Shown here in pieces: positions 59,982 to 64,000 of a stretch of DNA of 64,000 nucleotides. The DNA is from Euryhalocaulis sp050486445. Lineage in GTDB: Bacteria; Pseudomonadota; Alphaproteobacteria; Caulobacterales; Maricaulaceae. Each line of letters begins with the position of its first letter. Within the stretch, counting starts at the first letter, position 1. A model generated the notes under the pieces. The model saw only the letters and a list, made by a program, of their open reading frames with translations. It did no database searches and was not told the origin of the DNA. A program made the translations under genes and the position numbers. Location: NCBI GenBank assembly GCA_050486445.1, contig JBJHDH010000005.1:1-64000 (forward strand), in the 5' to 3' direction.

Positions 59982-60773
59982 ATGAGCGGCGGCACGCGGG
60001 AACGGGACAAGGCGGCAGGCGCAACCATAACGCTGGAAGATGATGTCGCCGCGTCCAAGCAGATGAAGCCCGGGAGTGTTCATTATCGCGCTTATGTCGG
60101 CCCGCCCCAGCAGTACGATTTCATGGGCGCAACGCAGTTCAGCTTGGTGACGGCGCTGGGCTTGCGTGAGGAGCACACATTACTTGATATCGGCTGCGGC
60201 TCTCTGCGATCTGGCCGATTCCTTATTCAGTACCTGTTGCCTGATCGCTATTTCGGCATCGAACCGAATGAATATCTGTGGCGTGACGCTTTGGAGCATG
60301 AATCCGGCTGGGATCTGTATCGTATCAAGCGCCCGCGCTTCAGCGCGCGAGACGATTTCTTATTTTCCAATGATCCTTCCATTTTCGACTTCATTGTCGC
60401 GCAATCGGTTTTTTCGCACACGGGTCGGGATCTTCTCGATAAAGGGATCGCCGCCATCGCGCGTCAGCTTGCGCCCTCGGGCCAGGCTTTGTTCACGGCA
60501 ATTGTCGAGGATTCGGCTTCATCTGCGTGGTCTCCGCCGGGGTGGGGGGAAACGGGATGGCTCTATCCGGGTTGCTACAGTTACAGAACAGCCGATGTGG
60601 CGGCCTTGGCGGCCGACCATGGGTTGCTGGTCGAAAAGCTGAATTGGTTTCACCCTAGGCAGACCTGGTTCCGGGCCGTGACGGCTGCCGAAATGTTACT
60701 TTCCAGTCAGTCAGACGGAGTGTTGGGGGACGGCAGAGTGCTGTTTGATAGCCGTTTTAAAGGGAACACATGA
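59982..60773 (+). CDS. Class I SAM-dependent methyltransferase
   Basis: A 263-residue methyltransferase with motif I LLDIGCGSLRSGRFLIQYL and acidic FGIEPNEYLWRD. FDFIVAQSVFSHTGRDLLDK follows. An ATG at 59967 inside rmlA is an alternative start. It overlaps the wecE start by four bases (ATGA). It is probably a sugar methyltransferase of this cluster; the target is unknown. Confidence 0.82.
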   Translation: MSGGTRERDKAAGATITLEDDVAASKQMKPGSVHYRAYVGPPQQYDFMGATQFSLVTALGLREEHTLLDIGCGSLRSGRFLIQYLLPDRYFGIEPNEYLWRDALEHESGWDLYRIKRPRFSARDDFLFSNDPSIFDFIVAQSVFSHTGRDLLDKGIAAIARQLAPSGQALFTAIVEDSASSAWSPPGWGETGWLYPGCYSYRTADVAALAADHGLLVEKLNWFHPRQTWFRAVTAAEMLLSSQSDGVLGDGRVLFDSRFKGNT

Positions 60774-61900
60774 TTCCTTTTAATCGTCCGCCCGTCCTCG
60801 GGAGCGAGCTCGACTATGTTCGCCAGGCGCTGGAGCATCGGCATTTGTCCGGCGACGGAGACTTCACGAAGCGCTGCCACGCGCTGCTGCAAGACCGGTT
60901 GGGCGTTGCAAAGGCGCTGCTGACCCACTCCTGCACCGGCGCGCTGGAAATGGCCGCGATCCTTTGCGACCTGAAATCGGGCGACGAAGTGATCATGCCG
61001 TCCTACACGTTCGTCTCGACGGCGAACGCCGTCGTGCTGCGCGGAGCGATCCCGGTCTTCGTCGATGTCACGCCGGATACGATCAATATCGATCCGGAGA
61101 AAATCGAGGCCGCAATCACGCCACGAACCAGGGCGATCTTCGCTGTGCATTATGCCGGCGTGCCGGCAGAGATGGATGCGATCAACGCCATCGCCGAAAA
61201 ACACGGGCTTCTGGTGGTTGAGGATGCGGCGCAGGCTCTGGGCTCAACCTATCGCGGCCGGCCGGCGGGTGCGCTCGGCCATATGGCGGCGTTTTCGTTT
61301 CACGAAACGAAGAACATCGTATCGGGCGAGGGCGGTGCGCTGGTGCTGAACGACCCGCGTTTAGTGGAGCGGGCGGAAATCATTCGCGAGAAGGGGACAA
61401 ATCGCAGCCAGTTCTTTCGCGGCGAGGTCGATAAATACACTTGGGTGGATATCGGCTCGTCTTACCTGCCGAGCGAAATCATCGCCGCCTTCCTTCTGGC
61501 GCAGTTGGAGCGTCTGGATCAGATCAACGCCAACCGCTTGGCCACGTGGCGGCTATTCCATGACGCATTCGCCGATCTTGAGGCGAAGGGACGGGTGCGC
61601 AGGCCGAAGATTCCCTCACATGTTTCGCACAATGGCCATCTTTTTTATCTTCTGTTGAGGGATCTGGACGACCGGCAGGCCTTTCTGGCGGCGTTGAGGG
61701 AGGCGGGCGTTTATGCAGTGTTCCACTATGTGCCGCTGCACAGCGCGCCCGGCGGACGTAAATTCGGTCGCACATCCGGCGACCTGCCGGTTACGACCGA
61801 CGTTGCTGATCAGCTGGTGAGGTTGCCGCTCTACTATGACATGGGGGGCGACGGCGCCCGCGTGCTGGAAAGCGCGCTGGCCTGTCTGGAGAAGCGATGA
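60770..61900 (+). CDS. wecE: dTDP-4-amino-4,6-dideoxygalactose transaminase
   Basis: A 376-residue DegT-family aminotransferase of the WecE/RffA branch (IPFNRPPVLGSELDYVRQAL, LTHSCTGALEMAAILCD). The PLP Lys is in FSFHETKNIVSGEGGAL. It would turn the RmlB product into dTDP-4-amino-4,6-dideoxy-D-galactose (Fuc4N). It overlaps both neighbours by four bases. The context with rmlA and rmlB supports the call. Confidence 0.9.
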   Translation: MIPFNRPPVLGSELDYVRQALEHRHLSGDGDFTKRCHALLQDRLGVAKALLTHSCTGALEMAAILCDLKSGDEVIMPSYTFVSTANAVVLRGAIPVFVDVTPDTINIDPEKIEAAITPRTRAIFAVHYAGVPAEMDAINAIAEKHGLLVVEDAAQALGSTYRGRPAGALGHMAAFSFHETKNIVSGEGGALVLNDPRLVERAEIIREKGTNRSQFFRGEVDKYTWVDIGSSYLPSEIIAAFLLAQLERLDQINANRLATWRLFHDAFADLEAKGRVRRPKIPSHVSHNGHLFYLLLRDLDDRQAFLAALREAGVYAVFHYVPLHSAPGGRKFGRTSGDLPVTTDVADQLVRLPLYYDMGGDGARVLESALACLEKR

Positions 61901-62886
61901 GTTCAGGGCGCAAAGGAACAGGCGGGGTCGTCATGCCCTCGGCGCTCGCCGTGGTGGCACCGATCTATCGCGGTGAAGAATTCGTCGCGGAGCTGTGCAG
62001 CCGTCTTCACGCATCACTGTCGGAGATCACGCAAGACTATCGCATCATTCTGGTCGACGACGCCAGCCCCGATGATGCCTGGGCACGGATCCGCGAAGAA
62101 GCGGCGAAGGATTCCCGGGTGCTGGGCGTTCAGCTCAGCCGGAATTTCGGCCAGCAATATGCGATCACGGCGGGTCTGGATTTCGTCGATGCCGACTGGA
62201 TCGTGGTCATGGACGGCGATCTGCAGGACCGGCCGGAGGATATCAGCCTGCTTTATCGCAAGGCGGTGGACGAAGATTTCGACGTAGTTATTGCCGAGCG
62301 GTCGGTGCGGCGCGACCCGTTTTTCCGGCGTTTGTCCTCAAACATCTATAATAGCATCCTGAGCAGTCTGTCCGGTCTGAAGCTCAGCGCGCGGTACGGC
62401 AATTTTCGGATCATGAACCGGCGTACGCACCAAGCTTTCGTCCAGGTGCGCGAGCATATGCGCGTCTATGTCGCGATCATGCAGTGGATCGGCTTCCGCG
62501 TTGGCTACCAGCCAACGCATCGCGACGCCCGTCCGTCCGGAAAGTCGTCCTATAATCTGCGTCGGCTGATTAGGCTCGCCGTCCAGGCCACCGTGGCCTA
62601 TTCGGAACGACCGCTGCATGTTGGCGTCGTCATTGGCGCGGTAATTTCCACGCTGTCCTTCGTCGCCGGTTGTATCGCCGTTCTGGGGCGGCTGTTCTGG
62701 AACATGGACCCAAACGGCTGGGCCAGCCTGTTCACGCTGGTCGCCTTCTTGGGCGGGTTGCAGATCCTGTTGCTCGGGATTGTCGGGCTTTATGTGGGCA
62801 AGACGTTCCAGGAGACGAAGAAGCGGCCACTATATCTCGTCGCGGCCTGCACGGCCGATTCCGACGAGCGGGAGGGGAATTCCTGA
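61897..62886 (+). CDS. GtrB/ArnC-like polyprenyl-phosphate glycosyltransferase
   Basis: A 329-residue GT2 of the dolichyl-phosphate-mannose-synthase type. LAVVAPIYRGEEFVAELCSR and WIVVMDGDLQDRPEDISLLY are the donor motifs. Two C-terminal membrane helices (from about residue 245) fit the GtrB/ArnC plan. It would load a sugar, possibly Fuc4N or a hexose, on undecaprenyl phosphate. A second ATG (MPSALAVVAPIY) is an equally plausible start. Confidence 0.87.
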   Translation: MSSGRKGTGGVVMPSALAVVAPIYRGEEFVAELCSRLHASLSEITQDYRIILVDDASPDDAWARIREEAAKDSRVLGVQLSRNFGQQYAITAGLDFVDADWIVVMDGDLQDRPEDISLLYRKAVDEDFDVVIAERSVRRDPFFRRLSSNIYNSILSSLSGLKLSARYGNFRIMNRRTHQAFVQVREHMRVYVAIMQWIGFRVGYQPTHRDARPSGKSSYNLRRLIRLAVQATVAYSERPLHVGVVIGAVISTLSFVAGCIAVLGRLFWNMDPNGWASLFTLVAFLGGLQILLLGIVGLYVGKTFQETKKRPLYLVAACTADSDEREGNS

Positions 62887-62892
62887 GCGGAC

Positions 62893-64000
62893 ATGGAAAC
62901 CGCGTCTCTCAATATCGAACGCATACGCTGGCAGCAGGCTGTGCTTGCGCCGCAACTCGACCGGTCGCTGCTGATCGGCCTGACGGATCCCCCGTGGCCG
63001 TTGCAGGACGTGCGCCTACGCGTCCACCGCAATCACGCGTTCGAATTTGTGCAGTCGCCCGCGACGGTGTTCCTGAACTATGCCGGGCTTCGCCCGCAAT
63101 GGACGCTGTCGGACTATGACGACAGCCTGTCCTTCGCATCTGTCAGCAGGGACCGGCCGGTGGATGTGGAGATTCTGTGGCTGGATTTCGTACGCTACGG
63201 CCTGGCGGCGGATGAGCTGACGGCGTGGCTCGCTGACCGGCTGACGGCGCTGCGCGCCGAATCTGCCGCGCCGATCATCGTGACCGGCCCGCTGCCGTCC
63301 GACCCGATAGCCGCCGCCACCTTGGTGCCGATCAATGCGATGCCGGGTGTCTATGTAGCTGATCCCGCTGCTGCATTCGACGCATTGGGTGCCGCTTTCC
63401 TGGATCCCGCGCGAGCGGAATTCCAGGGAACGCGTTTCAGCCGTGTCGCCCAACTGGAGCTGGCGCGCGAATTCGGGCTCAAATGGGTTCCCCCCGTTGT
63501 CGCTCCGCGCATCAAGGCAATCGCTATCGATCTCGATAACACGCTCTATCGTGGCGTCCTGGGCGAAGACGGGCCCAGCGGTATCGAAATTACGGCCGGC
63601 CACCGGCTCCTGCAGGAAACACTGGCTGATTTGGGAGCGCAGGGAGTGCTCCTTGCTTTCCTATCGAAGAATGAACAGCGTGACGTCGACCGGATGTTTG
63701 CAGAGCGCGGCGATTTCGTCCTGAAGCCGGACAATATTGCCGGAATGCGCGTGAACTGGTCGGGCAAGGGAGAGAACATCGCCTCGTTGGCTGCGGAGTT
63801 TAACATCTCCCCGACCGCCTTCCTGCTTCTGGACGACAATCCGGGTGAGCTGTGGGCGTGCGCCGAGGCGATACCGGGGCTTGCCATCCTGCATGCGAAC
63901 GAGGATGCTGCGCTGACGGCGACCCATCTGTCCCGTTTTCCGGGGCTGTTCGCGTTTTCCACCGATTCCACCGACGCAATCCGGGCCGCTGATATCCGTG
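62893..64000 (+). CDS. FkbH-like HAD-IIIC protein (partial, runs off window)
   Basis: At least 369 residues of an open frame, with no stop before the window ends. After about 200 N-terminal residues it has IDLDNTLYRGVLGEDG, the HAD-IIIC/FkbH motif, then LSKNEQRDVDRMF and LLDDNPGELWACAE. Members load glyceryl or similar units on acyl carriers, or act in surface-glycan modification. It is the only partial gene in the window. It lies six bases after the GT2 gene. Confidence 0.85.
   Translation, partial: METASLNIERIRWQQAVLAPQLDRSLLIGLTDPPWPLQDVRLRVHRNHAFEFVQSPATVFLNYAGLRPQWTLSDYDDSLSFASVSRDRPVDVEILWLDFVRYGLAADELTAWLADRLTALRAESAAPIIVTGPLPSDPIAAATLVPINAMPGVYVADPAAAFDALGAAFLDPARAEFQGTRFSRVAQLELAREFGLKWVPPVVAPRIKAIAIDLDNTLYRGVLGEDGPSGIEITAGHRLLQETLADLGAQGVLLAFLSKNEQRDVDRMFAERGDFVLKPDNIAGMRVNWSGKGENIASLAAEFNISPTAFLLLDDNPGELWACAEAIPGLAILHANEDAALTATHLSRFPGLFAFSTDSTDAIRAADIR

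Overview
This is a 64 kb stretch of a GC-rich, tightly packed chromosome from an alphaproteobacterium. Evidence for that class: a COQ7-type ubiquinone hydroxylase, the uvrC-pgsA pair, a DUF4175 (TIGR02302-type) membrane protein, the Fe-S scaffold/yidD/thrS neighbourhood, an ExoD-family gene and a GTTC-N7-GTTC LexA box. The style (many ATGA/GTGA gene overlaps, envelope-sugar genes, dispersed REP-like repeats) suggests Hyphomonadales/Parvularculales-like bacteria, but genus cannot be fixed from sequence alone. There is no rRNA, phage, insertion sequence or CRISPR array; one tRNA (Leu-CAA) is present.

Layout. 0-6 kb (minus strand): acyl-CoA synthetase, dienelactone hydrolase-like protein, an SLC13 transporter/glycerate kinase pair and a single-domain response regulator. 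6-12.6 kb: tRNA-Leu, ExoD, DsbB, COQ7, a folB/pteridine-reductase-like pair, uvrC-pgsA, aquaporin. 12.7-18.2 kb: a small basic protein, AbgT transporter, a PIN toxin with an unusual HTH-fused antitoxin, a LexA-box radical SAM gene, a dicarboxylate symporter. 18.2-20.8 kb: a persulfide/sulfide module (metallo-beta-lactamase dioxygenase-like gene divergent from an ArsR/BigR-type regulator, rhodanese and TauE). 21-33 kb: housekeeping (ffh, rpsP, rimM, GST, folE, cysS, Fe-S scaffold, yidD, thrS), then an O-antigen ligase-like protein and a glycosyltransferase. 33-36 kb: DUF4175 protein and a small lipoprotein.

36-64 kb is a surface-polysaccharide region. A minus-strand operon (pseB, pseC, SpsF-like cytidylyltransferase, ATP-grasp, HAD, pseG, pseI) should make CMP-pseudaminic acid or a derivative; no PseH acetyltransferase is visible and two unassigned genes sit in its place. 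It is followed by a WbpE-like aminotransferase, TlpA-like lipoprotein, acyltransferase and glycosyltransferase. A second minus-strand operon (glmS, WbpA-like dehydrogenase, rmlA, rmlC, rmlD) supplies UDP-GlcNAc, a UDP-uronic acid and most of dTDP-rhamnose. A third, plus-strand cluster (double glycosyltransferase, methyltransferase, rmlC, rmlB, a gutted rmlD, rmlA, methyltransferase, wecE, GT2, FkbH-like HAD running off the end) supplies the missing rmlB and probably dTDP-4-amino-4,6-dideoxygalactose. The two rml sets therefore complement each other: rmlB is only in one, intact rmlD only in the other.

Intergenic gaps carry several repeat families: a two-hairpin element with covarying stems, an inverted REP doublet, and a GCGTTTCC...GGAAACGC element, one copy of which contains a second repeat.
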